This document shows positions 8,588 to 16,470 of a stretch of 64,000 bases of DNA, piece after piece. Source of the DNA: an uncultured Desulfosporosinus sp. (lineage in GTDB: Bacteria; Bacillota; Desulfitobacteriia; Desulfitobacteriales; Desulfitobacteriaceae); contig CAKMJS010000029.1 in assembly GCA_927405585.1 (NCBI GenBank), forward strand, positions 1 to 64,000, read 5' to 3'. Positions within the stretch are counted from its first letter, which is position 1, and the number at the start of each line of letters is the position of its first letter. The notes under the pieces were generated by a model. That model worked only from the letters and a program-made list of their open reading frames with translations, did not search any database and was not told where the DNA came from. Both the position numbers and the translations under genes were made by a program.

Positions 8588-8962
8588 CTAATGATATTGT
8601 TTCATCATAGTTTGTCGTTGGCGTTTGATAGCTTTACGCACTTCATTGGCAACGCGCCACGTTTCTGGTTGGTGGGGAGTTATCAATTCCAGTTTTCCAG
8701 AACGTTTATCGATTAAAATGTCGACTGTTGGCTTACGCCCTTTAACTCTTTGTCCTGGGTGTAAAATATCAATTCCAATTTTATGTTCATCGTATTGAGG
8801 AGGAACGAGGTAATTGAGGACTTCTTCCGTTGCATCCATTAATTCAACAACTTGATCCTGTGGGTATCCTTCTCGTAACAATATATCGCGTACAGATGTT
8901 AAAGGATGTTCAAGTGTGAGTAGCATCTGGGCGCGCTGTATTAGATTATAATCGATGTCCAA
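8588..8962 (-). CDS. Hypothetical 124-residue soluble protein
   Basis: Starts on TTG with a strong ggaggtgg site 5 bp upstream. The N-terminal half is helical (YNLIQRAQMLLTLEHPLTSVRDILLREGY) and is followed by an acidic stretch, a beta-like segment (IGIDILHPGQRVKGRKPTVDILIDKRSGKLELITPH) and a basic C-terminal helix (VRKAIKRQRQTMMKQYH). No cysteine clusters, signal or membrane segment. No family recognised. It lies 124 bp upstream of mqnE in the same direction and could share its transcript. Confidence 0.6.
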   Translation of the reverse strand: MDIDYNLIQRAQMLLTLEHPLTSVRDILLREGYPQDQVVELMDATEEVLNYLVPPQYDEHKIGIDILHPGQRVKGRKPTVDILIDKRSGKLELITPHQPETWRVANEVRKAIKRQRQTMMKQYH

Positions 8963-9097
8963 AACGCCACCTCCACCTTTATTTAATTTCTAGATTATTT
9001 TCATTTTCCCCTTATCCTTTCTAATGAATACTGATAGATCTTTAACGAATATAGTTATATTTTCCACACTAGTTAAATCAACCTAAGGAGGTTAATA

Positions 9098-9541
9098 ATG
9101 TCAAAATTATTTTCTCTACCATTTTTAGTTGCAGCGATTTCGGGGATTGCGATGGCAATCCAAGGCACTATTAATTCGTCATTAAGTCAAAAAACATCAT
9201 TATTATCAGCAACCCTTGTAGTCCATATCATCGGTACGTTAGTAGCTATAGTCGCCGTACTAGCTTGGCGTGTCCCACTCTTAAATAACAACTGGATTTC
9301 TGTACCATGGTATCTGTATCTTGGTGGTATACTCAGTGTCCTTATTGTCGGACTTGTAGCTGTAAGTATCCCAAAAATAGGCGTGTGTAACGCGACTACA
9401 GCAATTATCATAGGTCAGGTCAGTATGGCTGTGCTTATCGATCATTTCGGATGGTTCGGTATGAGTCGTCTATCATGGAGTTCTTCTCAGCTCATTGGTA
9501 TTGCTTTATTTGCTGCGGGAGCCAAACTCCTCTTTCGATAA
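9098..9541 (+). CDS. Small DMT-superfamily permease (YdcZ/DUF606 type)
   Basis: A 147-residue integral membrane protein with about five hydrophobic segments (residues 5-25, 37-57, 72-92, 96-115, 126-146). The opening AAISGIAMAIQGTINSSLS and the middle WYLYLGGILSVLIVGLVAVSIPKIG are typical of the DUF606/YdcZ group of the drug/metabolite transporter superfamily. Such proteins often act as dimers; the substrate is unknown. The ribosome site aaggagg is 7 bp before ATG. It is convergent with the next minus gene. Confidence 0.8.
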   Translation: MSKLFSLPFLVAAISGIAMAIQGTINSSLSQKTSLLSATLVVHIIGTLVAIVAVLAWRVPLLNNNWISVPWYLYLGGILSVLIVGLVAVSIPKIGVCNATTAIIIGQVSMAVLIDHFGWFGMSRLSWSSSQLIGIALFAAGAKLLFR

Positions 9542-9561
9542 AGGGTGGTTCTTTCACGAGT

Positions 9562-10083
9562 TCACTTTATACGAGCTTCAATTAAGGCAATATTATTTAT
9601 AATCGAATAAATTTCTTCACTGACTATGAGCTTTCGAATCTGTCCGTTAGCTGTCAATATGACTGTGCTTTTGCCGGTAGCCTTTTTATCACTTTCAATG
9701 AGCCGTAATAGAAAGGTATAGGTCTCGGGAGTCACCGCCAGCTGCTTAAACTCTCCTTCAGAAACGAAGATGATCCAATACCCAGAAGTTACTTCGTCAT
9801 TCCCGTAATTATAAGGGGAGTTTGGAACACTTGAGAGATCCTGTCCAAGTATGGTCTGCGATGTTGTCAGATTAGGGTATAAATCCAAAGTATTATTCAG
9901 TGTATAATTGTCATCTAGTGTACTAGTTTTAGATACTGGATCCGATAAGCGTGAGTAAATATCTTTAAAAAAATTAGGGAATAGTACGTATCCGACAACC
10001 CCAATAATCAAAATCCAAAGAGCTAAGGCCTGTAAATCCTGCCATATTTCATTTCGTGGTGGTCGTCCCCAAGCACTCGGCAT
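9562..10083 (-). CDS. Hypothetical single-pass membrane protein
   Basis: About 173 residues with one membrane helix (ALALWILIIGVVGYVLF, about residues 24-40) after a short, mixed-charge cytoplasmic N-terminus, then a Thr/Asn/Ser-rich linker and a soluble domain facing out (YWIIFVSEGEFKQLAV to the end). ATG 10083 is preferred to GTG 10092 because ggaggtgg lies 6-7 bp upstream. It diverges from uvrC; the 148 bp between hold the near-repeats gatatacgttgatatatacg. No family recognised. Confidence 0.6.
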   Translation of the reverse strand: MPSAWGRPPRNEIWQDLQALALWILIIGVVGYVLFPNFFKDIYSRLSDPVSKTSTLDDNYTLNNTLDLYPNLTTSQTILGQDLSSVPNSPYNYGNDEVTSGYWIIFVSEGEFKQLAVTPETYTFLLRLIESDKKATGKSTVILTANGQIRKLIVSEEIYSIINNIALIEARIK

Positions 10084-10231
10084 ACCTTCCACCTCCCATT
10101 AGTATTCTAGCTTCGGTTAAGAGCTCCGAAAACGATATACGTTGATATATACGTTCATTTATACGAAGATATGTACATGAAACTTGCATCTCCCAATTCC
10201 ACCCTCTAAAATAAGAAGTGAGGTGGGGAAT

Positions 10232-12004
10232 ATGGATCTACTTCGACAGAAACTGACCTTGTTGCCCGAAAATCCGGGAGTCTATCTCATGAAAGATAGC
10301 CAGGGACAGATTATTTATGTCGGTAAAGCTAAAATACTAAAAAATCGAGTAAGATCATACTTCAATGGATCACACGATGGCAAGACCGGGCGGCTCATTA
10401 GCCAAATCATTGATTTTGAATATATCATGACCGAGTCTGAAGTTGAAGCTCTTGTCTTAGAATGTAACTTAATTAAAAAGTACAATCCTAAGTTCAATAT
10501 CCTCTTAAGAGATGATAAAACTTACCCATATTTATTAATTACAGAGGAATCTCACCCAAGGATCCTTGTCACAAGGCAAGTAAAAAAAGGTCATGGAAAA
10601 TACTTTGGTCCTTATCCGAATGCAACGTCAGCCAAAGAAGCTGCTCGTTTACTTAATCAGCTTTTCCCATTTAGGAAATGCCGTCAAATTCCCTCTCGTC
10701 CATGTCTTTATTATCATTTAGAACAATGCCTCGCCCCTTGTGTCTCAGACGTCCCCCAGGCGGTTTATTTGAATATGCGCAAAGAGGTTTCGACCTTTCT
10801 TAAAGGCGACCAACGAGGGATAATCGCCCTTCTCGAAGGAAAAATGCAAACAGCGTCCGAAGCACTTCTCTTCGAACGGGCAACAGAATATCGGAATCTT
10901 ATCGAACACTTAAAACTTCTCGTGGAAAAACAAAATATCACGCTTAATGATTTTATCGATCGCGATGTATTAGGTTACGCTATAACAACCGATCAGATAT
11001 GTATTCAGGTTTTCTATCTACGCCTGGGAAAGTTGCTGGCGCGTGATAGTTTCATTTTCCCTTATTATGAAGAACCTGAAGAAGCCTTCATCTCTTTTGT
11101 CACTCAGTTTTATACTGAGCACCCAATATGGCCACAAGAGATATTACTCCCACCGATTGAATCCTTGGCCATAGCAAGCCTATTTCCCGTCACCGTACCC
11201 CAAAAAGGAAAGAAACGTGATCTCGTACAGATGGCTATGTCCAATGCGCAGACGACCCTCCACGACCAAATTTCACTTGAAATTCACCAACAATCTGAAA
11301 CACAACTTGCTTTAGCTACTCTCGGGGAACTCTTATTTATCCCTGTTCCTAGCCACATTGAAGCCTTTGATATTTCAAATACCGCCGGTACAAATACGGT
11401 TGCTGGTATGGTTCAATTCATTGAGGGTAAACCTCAGCGCAGAGGGTATCGAAAATTCAAGATCCAGCCCATGGAGACTTCCGATGATACCGCCGCCATG
11501 GGCCAGGTTATTTTGCGACGGTATTCACGCTTGCTTTCTGAGAACATGCCACTCCCGAATTTGATTTTAGTCGATGGGGGTAAAGGACAAATCAATGCGG
11601 CAATAAGGGCACTAAAGGAATTGAATCTAATAATCCCAGTTGCTGGAATGGTTAAGAACGATCGGCATCAAACCCATGGCCTCTTGGCTCGTTCAGGCAC
11701 CCCGATCGCTTTACCCAAAAGCCATCCCACGTTTAATTTACTCGGCAGAATCCAAGATGAAGTCCATCGCTTTGCCATCACCTTTCATCGCCAACAACGA
11801 GTCAAGAAAATGACATTATCTGCTCTCGATAACATCGCTGGCATCGGACCTAAGCGCAAACACAAACTATTACTTCATTTTCCGTCCCTTGATGACATTA
11901 AACAAGCAAGCATCTTAGAGCTTCAAGAAGCAGGAATACCCCTAAGTACTGCAACACTTATTTACGAATACTTCCACACAACGCCCACTGCAACCATAGG
12001 ATAA
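10232..12004 (+). CDS. uvrC: Excinuclease ABC subunit C
   Basis: The dual-incision nuclease of bacterial nucleotide excision repair. In order: GIY-YIG domain (GVYLMKDSQGQIIYVGKAK, about residues 13-90) for the 3' cut; a Cys-containing stretch (CRQIPSRPCLYYHLEQCLAPC); a UVR helix pair near residue 200; the RNase-H-like 5' nuclease domain (HIEAFDISNTAGTNTVAG, LILVDGGKGQINAA); and a helix-hairpin-helix tail (LDNIAGIGPKRKHKLLLHF). 590 residues is normal. ATG 10232 is chosen for its aggtgggg site; the earlier TTG at 10184 has none. uvrA and uvrB are not in the window. Confidence 0.95.
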   Translation: MDLLRQKLTLLPENPGVYLMKDSQGQIIYVGKAKILKNRVRSYFNGSHDGKTGRLISQIIDFEYIMTESEVEALVLECNLIKKYNPKFNILLRDDKTYPYLLITEESHPRILVTRQVKKGHGKYFGPYPNATSAKEAARLLNQLFPFRKCRQIPSRPCLYYHLEQCLAPCVSDVPQAVYLNMRKEVSTFLKGDQRGIIALLEGKMQTASEALLFERATEYRNLIEHLKLLVEKQNITLNDFIDRDVLGYAITTDQICIQVFYLRLGKLLARDSFIFPYYEEPEEAFISFVTQFYTEHPIWPQEILLPPIESLAIASLFPVTVPQKGKKRDLVQMAMSNAQTTLHDQISLEIHQQSETQLALATLGELLFIPVPSHIEAFDISNTAGTNTVAGMVQFIEGKPQRRGYRKFKIQPMETSDDTAAMGQVILRRYSRLLSENMPLPNLILVDGGKGQINAAIRALKELNLIIPVAGMVKNDRHQTHGLLARSGTPIALPKSHPTFNLLGRIQDEVHRFAITFHRQQRVKKMTLSALDNIAGIGPKRKHKLLLHFPSLDDIKQASILELQEAGIPLSTATLIYEYFHTTPTATIG

Positions 12005-12018
12005 GGAGAGATGATTGA

Positions 12019-12177
12019 ATGATTCTTAATTACCGAGTAGAGGTATGTCGAAAGTGTTACTTTAAACGAACACACAGCTGCTCAATTTCTGATTCATATA
12101 TCCAAAATCCTTATTTCTCAATGACTAAACCAAGTGGAGAATGTCTGAAATACAAACCAATACCTTGGTTACCTTAA
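12019..12177 (+). CDS. Small Cys-rich protein, 52 residues
   Basis: Read by hand: ATG 12019, TAA 12175-12177. It has aaggaga 8 bp upstream and lies 15 bp after uvrC, so it probably shares that transcript, and a strong terminator follows 39 bp later. The product starts MILNYRVEVCRKCYFKRTHS and holds CxxC, a third Cys 7 residues on and a fourth near the C-terminus (GECLKYKP). Four cysteines in this spacing could bind zinc or form a redox centre. No family recognised. Confidence 0.65.
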   Translation: MILNYRVEVCRKCYFKRTHSCSISDSYIQNPYFSMTKPSGECLKYKPIPWLP

Positions 12178-12215
12178 CTTGATCATGACCAGCGGAAATA
12201 CTATATACTAATCTA

Positions 12216-12253
12216 TAAGGGACAACAGTAACTAAACTTACTGTTGTCCCTTA
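12216..12253. terminator. Bidirectional rho-independent terminator
   Basis: A perfect 16-bp stem (taagggacaacagtaa / ttactgttgtccctta) with a 6-nt loop, between the plus-strand uvrC unit and the minus-strand UPF0210 gene. Confidence 0.8.
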
Positions 12254-12320
12254 ATTAGTTAATTTTGCAGAACTAAGTCGTTATTATTCTATTCATTCGA
12301 GCATGAAGAGGTTCCAACTA

Positions 12321-13688
12321 TTAATTAGTAAGGCTAATAATCGGCGCAGGAATACGGCCACCACGATTCACAAACATTTTTGACGAGAAAGGATGGATGT
12401 CCATCACGGGTGCTCCGCCTAACAATCCTCCAAATTCCACACGATCGCCTGCTTTCTTACCAATTGCTGGTATTACTCGTACTGCGGTTGTTTTCTTATT
12501 GATCATTCCAATTGCTGCTTCATCCGCGATAATAGCCGAGATTGTTTCAGCACTCACATCCCCAGGTAGCGCAATCATATCTAAACCGACAGAACAGACA
12601 CAGGTCATGGCCTCTAATTTATCAAGGGTTAAGGCCCCTACTTCCACAGCTTTTACCATTCCAGCATCCTCAGAAACAGGTATAAAAGCACCGCTTAATC
12701 CCCCAACATGTGAAGAAGCCATTGCTCCGCCTTTTTTAACAGCATCATTTAGTAATGCCAAGGCGGCGGTTGTTCCATGCGTTCCACACCGTTCAAGACC
12801 CATATTTTCGAGAATCTCTGCGACACTATCTCCAACTGCAGGGGTAGGGGCTAGCGAAAGATCAACAATTCCAAAAGGTACATCTAAGGCCTTCGAAGCG
12901 GCGCGCCCAATCAGCTCTCCCATCCGGGTGATTTTAAAAGCGGTCTGCTTTATAAGATTGGAAAGCTCACTAAAATCAGCTTCCGGATATTTTTTAACGA
13001 CCTTAGCCACAACACCAGGGCCACTGACGCCCACATTGATAACACACTCTGGCTCTCCAACACCATGAAAGGACCCTGCCATAAACGGATTATCTTCTGG
13101 GGCATTACAGAATACTACTAATTTTGCTGCAGCAATTCCGTCTTTATCTGCGGTTAGTTGAGCACACCTCAGAACGACATTACCCATCTTCAAAACTGCA
13201 TCCATATTAATTCCCGATTTAGTCGTTCCAATATTCACTGACGAGCAAATAAACTCCGTCTCACTTAGGGCCTGTGGAATGGCCTCGATAAGTGCCCGAT
13301 CTCCCACAGTAAACCCTTTTTGAACCAAAGCAGAAAAACCGCCTATAAAATTAACCCCCACTTCACGGGCGGCCCGATCTAATGCTTTTGCAATGCGTAC
13401 CATTTCTTCCGAATTCATGTTGGCAGCCATAATGGCTATGGGAGTGACAGAGACACGCTTATTAATAATAGGTATTCCGTAACGTGCTGAAATCTTTTCG
13501 CCCACAGAGACCAATGACCCGGCATTTCTGACAACCTTATCATATATTTTTTGTTCCAGCCGGTTAATATCTTCCGAACCGCAATCCAGCAGACTGATTC
13601 CCATCGTAATGGTTCGAATATCAAGATTCTCTTCATGGATCATTTTAAGCGTTTGTTGAATTTCTTCTCGTGCAAATGTGATAGTCAT
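12321..13688 (-). CDS. UPF0210 (PFL/DUF711) family protein
   Basis: A 455-residue cytosolic protein of a widely conserved family without an established reaction. Recognisable stretches: [84 protein letters not shown] and a Gly-rich C-terminal part. The fold is related to pyruvate formate-lyase-like barrels, but no glycyl-radical motif is visible. As in many Firmicutes, it follows a small ACT-domain gene (42 bp gap), which hints at a regulatory or amino-acid-linked role. ATG 13688 has gggagg upstream. Confidence 0.85.
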   Translation of the reverse strand: MTITFAREEIQQTLKMIHEENLDIRTITMGISLLDCGSEDINRLEQKIYDKVVRNAGSLVSVGEKISARYGIPIINKRVSVTPIAIMAANMNSEEMVRIAKALDRAAREVGVNFIGGFSALVQKGFTVGDRALIEAIPQALSETEFICSSVNIGTTKSGINMDAVLKMGNVVLRCAQLTADKDGIAAAKLVVFCNAPEDNPFMAGSFHGVGEPECVINVGVSGPGVVAKVVKKYPEADFSELSNLIKQTAFKITRMGELIGRAASKALDVPFGIVDLSLAPTPAVGDSVAEILENMGLERCGTHGTTAALALLNDAVKKGGAMASSHVGGLSGAFIPVSEDAGMVKAVEVGALTLDKLEAMTCVCSVGLDMIALPGDVSAETISAIIADEAAIGMINKKTTAVRVIPAIGKKAGDRVEFGGLLGGAPVMDIHPFSSKMFVNRGGRIPAPIISLTN

Positions 13689-13730
13689 GATTTCCTCCCA
13701 TTCCCTTACTTAAGTTCTCATAATTCAAGA

Positions 13731-14024
13731 TTAGATACGATGCATGAAAGCAAAGATATCCTCGTGTTGTACCTTCACTTGAAGTCCCTTGACCTTACCC
13801 TGATCTTCCAGCATGCGCGATAATGCGACTAACTCAATATTGGCAGGATCTAAATCAACCACCATAATCATTGTGAAAAATCCACTGATAATAGTCTGAC
13901 TGATATCCAATATGTTTACGCTATATTCTGCGAGTCGCCCGGTGACCCAAGCGATAATGCCGATTTGATCACAACCTAATACGGTAATGATAGCCCGGTT
14001 AGACTCTTGCAATGGTAATGTCAT
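13731..14024 (-). CDS. ACT-domain protein (UPF0237 type)
   Basis: A 97-residue stand-alone ACT domain: AIITVLGCDQIGIIAWVTGRLAEYSVNILDISQTI, then GFFTMIMVVDLD and a final helix-strand. ACT domains bind small ligands, usually amino acids, at dimer interfaces. The start at 14024 is fixed by gggagg 8 bp upstream; the open frame extends further back but only through promoter sequence. It forms an operon with the UPF0210 gene, a pairing seen across Firmicutes, where the ACT protein may be the ligand sensor (inference). Confidence 0.85.
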   Translation of the reverse strand: MTLPLQESNRAIITVLGCDQIGIIAWVTGRLAEYSVNILDISQTIISGFFTMIMVVDLDPANIELVALSRMLEDQGKVKGLQVKVQHEDIFAFMHRI

Positions 14025-14088
14025 AATATTTCCTCCCTTAATAGACGAATGTATTTCCAATATGGACAATAGACTAACATACTTGTGA

Positions 14089-14142
14089 ATTATACTCAAG
14101 CTGTTTTTCCATGCTAATTCTCTCATTCGTATTGTATACAAT
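14089..14142 (-). promoter_or_regulatory. Promoter and palindromic operator ahead of the ACT/UPF0210 operon
   Basis: On the minus strand, TTAGCA (14112-14117) and TATAAT (14089-14094) are separated by 17 bp, a good housekeeping promoter. Just upstream lies the perfect 12-bp palindrome ATTGTATACAAT (14131-14142), whose GTATAC centre resembles GntR-family operators. No GntR gene is nearby, so the link to a regulator is inference. Confidence 0.5.
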
Positions 14143-14184
14143 TTTAGGGTGTTTAACGAAGGGACCCTTCCCTTTGTGGGAAAC

Positions 14185-14213
14185 AAAAAGAGAGCTCAGT
14201 GAGCTCTCTTTTT
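14185..14213. terminator. Bidirectional rho-independent terminator
   Basis: A perfect 13-bp stem (aaaaagagagctc / gagctctcttttt) with a 3-nt loop. In the minus direction it ends the HesB-like gene that stops at 14228. Confidence 0.85.
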
Positions 14214-14227
14214 ACTAATCTTGTTTT

Positions 14228-14551
14228 TTAGCAACTTCCGCCGCAACTATCGCCGCAGCCACCGCCAGATTTCGCAGTACGTATTTCGAATCCTCCGCCG
14301 TGAGCGGATTCAATATAGTCAACAGTCGCACCCTCTAAATGAATAGTGAGCTTTTTATCTGTTACTAATGATACGCCGTACTCTTCATCAAGAATATCAT
14401 CATCCGTCTTTGACTCTTCCAGAGTCATGCCGAAATTCGGCCCACCTCAGCCAACGCCTACAAGATAGAGGCGAAGAAATGCATTTTCTTTATTTTGATT
14501 TTTTAGCACTTCTTTAACTTTTTTGGCAGCAATTTCTGTAATTTTGACCAT
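14228..14551 (-). CDS. HesB/IscA-like A-type Fe-S protein, candidate selenoprotein (UGA read as Sec)
   Basis: ATG 14551 opens a frame that reads MVKITEIAAKKVKEVLKN and continues to a TGA at codon 35 (14447-14449). The same frame resumes without a shift as GGPNFGMTLEES and ends at 14228, giving 107 residues. In A-type Fe-S assembly proteins the codon before GGPxFG is Cys (VGxGCGGPxFGM), so TGA stands exactly at the first cluster ligand. HesB-like selenoproteins with this Cys-to-Sec change are known. A SECIS-like hairpin follows at the right distance. The C-terminus holds GGGCGDSCGGSC, the other ligands. A terminator follows. The alternative is a pseudogene with one nonsense mutation; the intact flanks argue against it. 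Confidence 0.82.
14411..14427 (-). promoter_or_regulatory. SECIS-like hairpin downstream of the UGA codon
   Basis: The mRNA reads UGACUC-UGGAA-GAGUCA, a perfect 6-bp stem with a 5-nt apical loop whose second base is G. That G lies 27 nt after the UGA codon. Bacterial SECIS elements typically have a short stem, a G among the first loop bases and a loop 16-37 nt downstream. A second hairpin (GCCGA-AUU-UCGGC) lies between the two and overlaps the GGPNFG codons. Confidence 0.65.
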
Positions 14552-14648
14552 AATTCTTCACTCCTTTAAACCTATTCTAATTAATATACCATACTTTTCG
14601 CTTTTCACAATGCTTTTTCAGGAAATAACTACGTTTTCGAGATTATTA

Positions 14649-14888
14649 TCAAACTTCTTTTCCATTCCCACTGGGTCGGAAATCATTCCAGAAACGGCGC
14701 ACCTCCACCTCAATACTGGCAGGAAGATCTTGTGAGAATTTTTGTAATTGTCTAATTTCCCCCTGTAGCTTGAGTGTCCAGTCATTATCTGCCGGCCAAG
14801 AAATAAATGCCTGTGGTTGTGGAACAATGAAGGTTCGTAAAAATCCTAAGATTACTAAGAGAGTAAATACACGCCAAATCCAACGCAT
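14649..14888 (-). CDS. Hypothetical small protein with N-terminal membrane anchor
   Basis: About 79 residues starting MRWIWRVFTLLVILGFLRTF, a basic start followed by one hydrophobic helix (signal anchor), then a short outside domain rich in charged residues (LQGEIRQLQKFSQDLPASIEVEVRRFWNDF in part). The start at 14888 is preferred because aaaggatga lies 8 bp upstream; earlier in-frame ATGs (14900, 14918) lack spacing. It follows the HD hydrolase gene by 34 bp on the same strand. No family recognised. Confidence 0.5.
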   Translation of the reverse strand: MRWIWRVFTLLVILGFLRTFIVPQPQAFISWPADNDWTLKLQGEIRQLQKFSQDLPASIEVEVRRFWNDFRPSGNGKEV

Positions 14889-14922
14889 TGATGAACTCAT
14901 CCTTTCAGAAAAAGCCATTATA

Positions 14923-15543
14923 CTAAGTAGCTTGTCCCGAAAGCACTAGTTTGAGTCGTTCAGCATGTAACTCATGCCAAAACTTTTCCATAAAGAGAAA
15001 TAAAGGTTCAAAATGGTCTTTAGCAGCCTTAGTATATAAATGGTTTTGATAACCACAGATTTTTTCTAGGTAAAACGTCTCACAGGAATTCTCGCCCACT
15101 AATGGCCAACCTTCTACCCCGCCCATGGCAAACAGACGTCCCAGTCCTATCGCACCTACAAAGTCCAATTTGTCTGCATCGTACAGGATTTTTGCCTCAA
15201 GTGTGTTCGGTTCGTGCCCTACTTCACGAGAATGAGTCAGAATTGCATCTCTAACTCTTAGAACAATCTCCTCCGAATACCCCGTTTTGTGAAGAATATT
15301 GACAGCGAGACCTGCACTGCTTTCGGCATGTGTTTTTTCTACGCCAGAACGACCAATGTCATGAAGAAGCGCTGCTAACTCAATGACAGTAGCATCTGCC
15401 CCATCCCCCTCCGCCAGCAACTTACCCCACTCCCTGACTCTTAAAGCATGCTCAAGATCATGCGCACGGTCTTTACGCGCGTAAAATCCCTGAGCTACTA
15501 AAATAACCTGTTGCAGGTTGTCTTGTGTTGTATTAGATTCCAT
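14923..15543 (-). CDS. HD-domain phosphohydrolase
   Basis: A 206-residue protein with the complete HD signature: H in DRAHDLEHALRV, HD in AALLHDIGRSG (about residues 60-66) and the last Asp in KILYDADKLDFVGAIGLGRLF. This arrangement is typical of YedJ/YpgQ-like metal-dependent nucleotide or phosphate hydrolases. The substrate is not deducible. The preceding ggaagtggg serves as ribosome site. It diverges from the TPR-protein gene. Confidence 0.85.
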   Translation of the reverse strand: MESNTTQDNLQQVILVAQGFYARKDRAHDLEHALRVREWGKLLAEGDGADATVIELAALLHDIGRSGVEKTHAESSAGLAVNILHKTGYSEEIVLRVRDAILTHSREVGHEPNTLEAKILYDADKLDFVGAIGLGRLFAMGGVEGWPLVGENSCETFYLEKICGYQNHLYTKAAKDHFEPLFLFMEKFWHELHAERLKLVLSGQAT

Positions 15544-15755
15544 GGTCCCACTTCCAATCGGTATATTATAAATTACTTAATTATTTCCAGTTAATTCAAA
15601 TTAATCTTACTCCTCTGATTCTTGTTTTGTCAAGTTTACAGTTTTAATTCTTAGGTCAAGAGGAGGTAGTGCTTCTTTATATATTCATCCAATGCTATAA
15701 TAAGCACAGAATTACTCTTTTATCTAAAGACTAAATCTTTAAAGGAGAGCTTAGC

Positions 15756-16469
15756 TTGAAACTTTCTAGATCAATGTACTTATTGTTGGTATCGATCAGC
15801 CTTGTAATCATCACCTTGACCATTTTTTTCTTCATGCGAAATTATAAAACAGCGCAAATCAATCTTCCGATTACTGCTACACCATCACCGGTAGATACTC
15901 CGACTGACACAGCCAAATCCTCTGTTCCCTTAACGCCTCTTCAGACTACACCGCTCCCTATACTCCATGTTTCAGAATCATCTGCCCTAACTTTGTACGA
16001 CCAAGGGCTCAAATTATATTATCAACGTCAATTTCCAGAATCCCTCGCCCTCTTTAATCAAGCCTTAGCGATCGACGCACAATGTTATGAGGCACTCAAT
16101 GCTAAGGGTGCCACCTTAGCATTTCAGGGGCATTACGATCAAGGGCTTGCCTTGATCCAGCAAGCTCTTGATCTGAATCCATTGTTTGTGTATGGCCATT
16201 TCAACCAAGGATTGGCCAACGAATTGGCCGGACGCTGGGACCCTGCCATTGCGGCGTATCAGAAAGCTTTACACCTTGACAATCATGATACGTGGAGTTA
16301 TTACGGCATCGCAAGCATCTACGGGCGACTAGGTAATACCGACAAAGTTCTTGAATACCTGACACCAGCGATTGCCCTTAACTCTGATGTCAAGGAAGTA
16401 GCCCGTAACGAACATGACTTCGCCCCTGTTCGAGAGGACCCCCGTTTTCAAACCTTAGTCAAACCCTAA
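15756..16469 (+). CDS. Membrane-anchored TPR protein
   Basis: A 237-residue protein. Residues 7-27 form a signal anchor (LLVSISLVIITLTIFFFM), followed by a Thr/Pro-rich linker (about 35-75) and at least three tetratricopeptide repeats (LYDQGLKLYYQRQFPESLALFNQALAID, then AKGATLAFQGHYDQGLALIQQALDLN, then GHFNQGLANELAGRWDPAIAAYQKALHLD in part). TPRs mediate protein contacts, here outside the cell. It starts on TTG with aaaggagag upstream; a tataat at 15696-15701 may be its promoter. It is convergent with pepF, with one base between the stops. Confidence 0.8.
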   Translation: MKLSRSMYLLLVSISLVIITLTIFFFMRNYKTAQINLPITATPSPVDTPTDTAKSSVPLTPLQTTPLPILHVSESSALTLYDQGLKLYYQRQFPESLALFNQALAIDAQCYEALNAKGATLAFQGHYDQGLALIQQALDLNPLFVYGHFNQGLANELAGRWDPAIAAYQKALHLDNHDTWSYYGIASIYGRLGNTDKVLEYLTPAIALNSDVKEVARNEHDFAPVREDPRFQTLVKP

Positions 16470-16470
16470 C

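Noticed and set aside
12397-13068. Long open frame on the plus strand opposite the UPF0210 gene
   Set aside because: It lies antisense to a conserved protein and has no motif or ribosome site.
14447-14449. Simple nonsense mutation in the HesB-like gene
   Set aside because: The stop sits at the catalytic ligand, flanks are intact and a SECIS-like hairpin follows; kept as the alternative.
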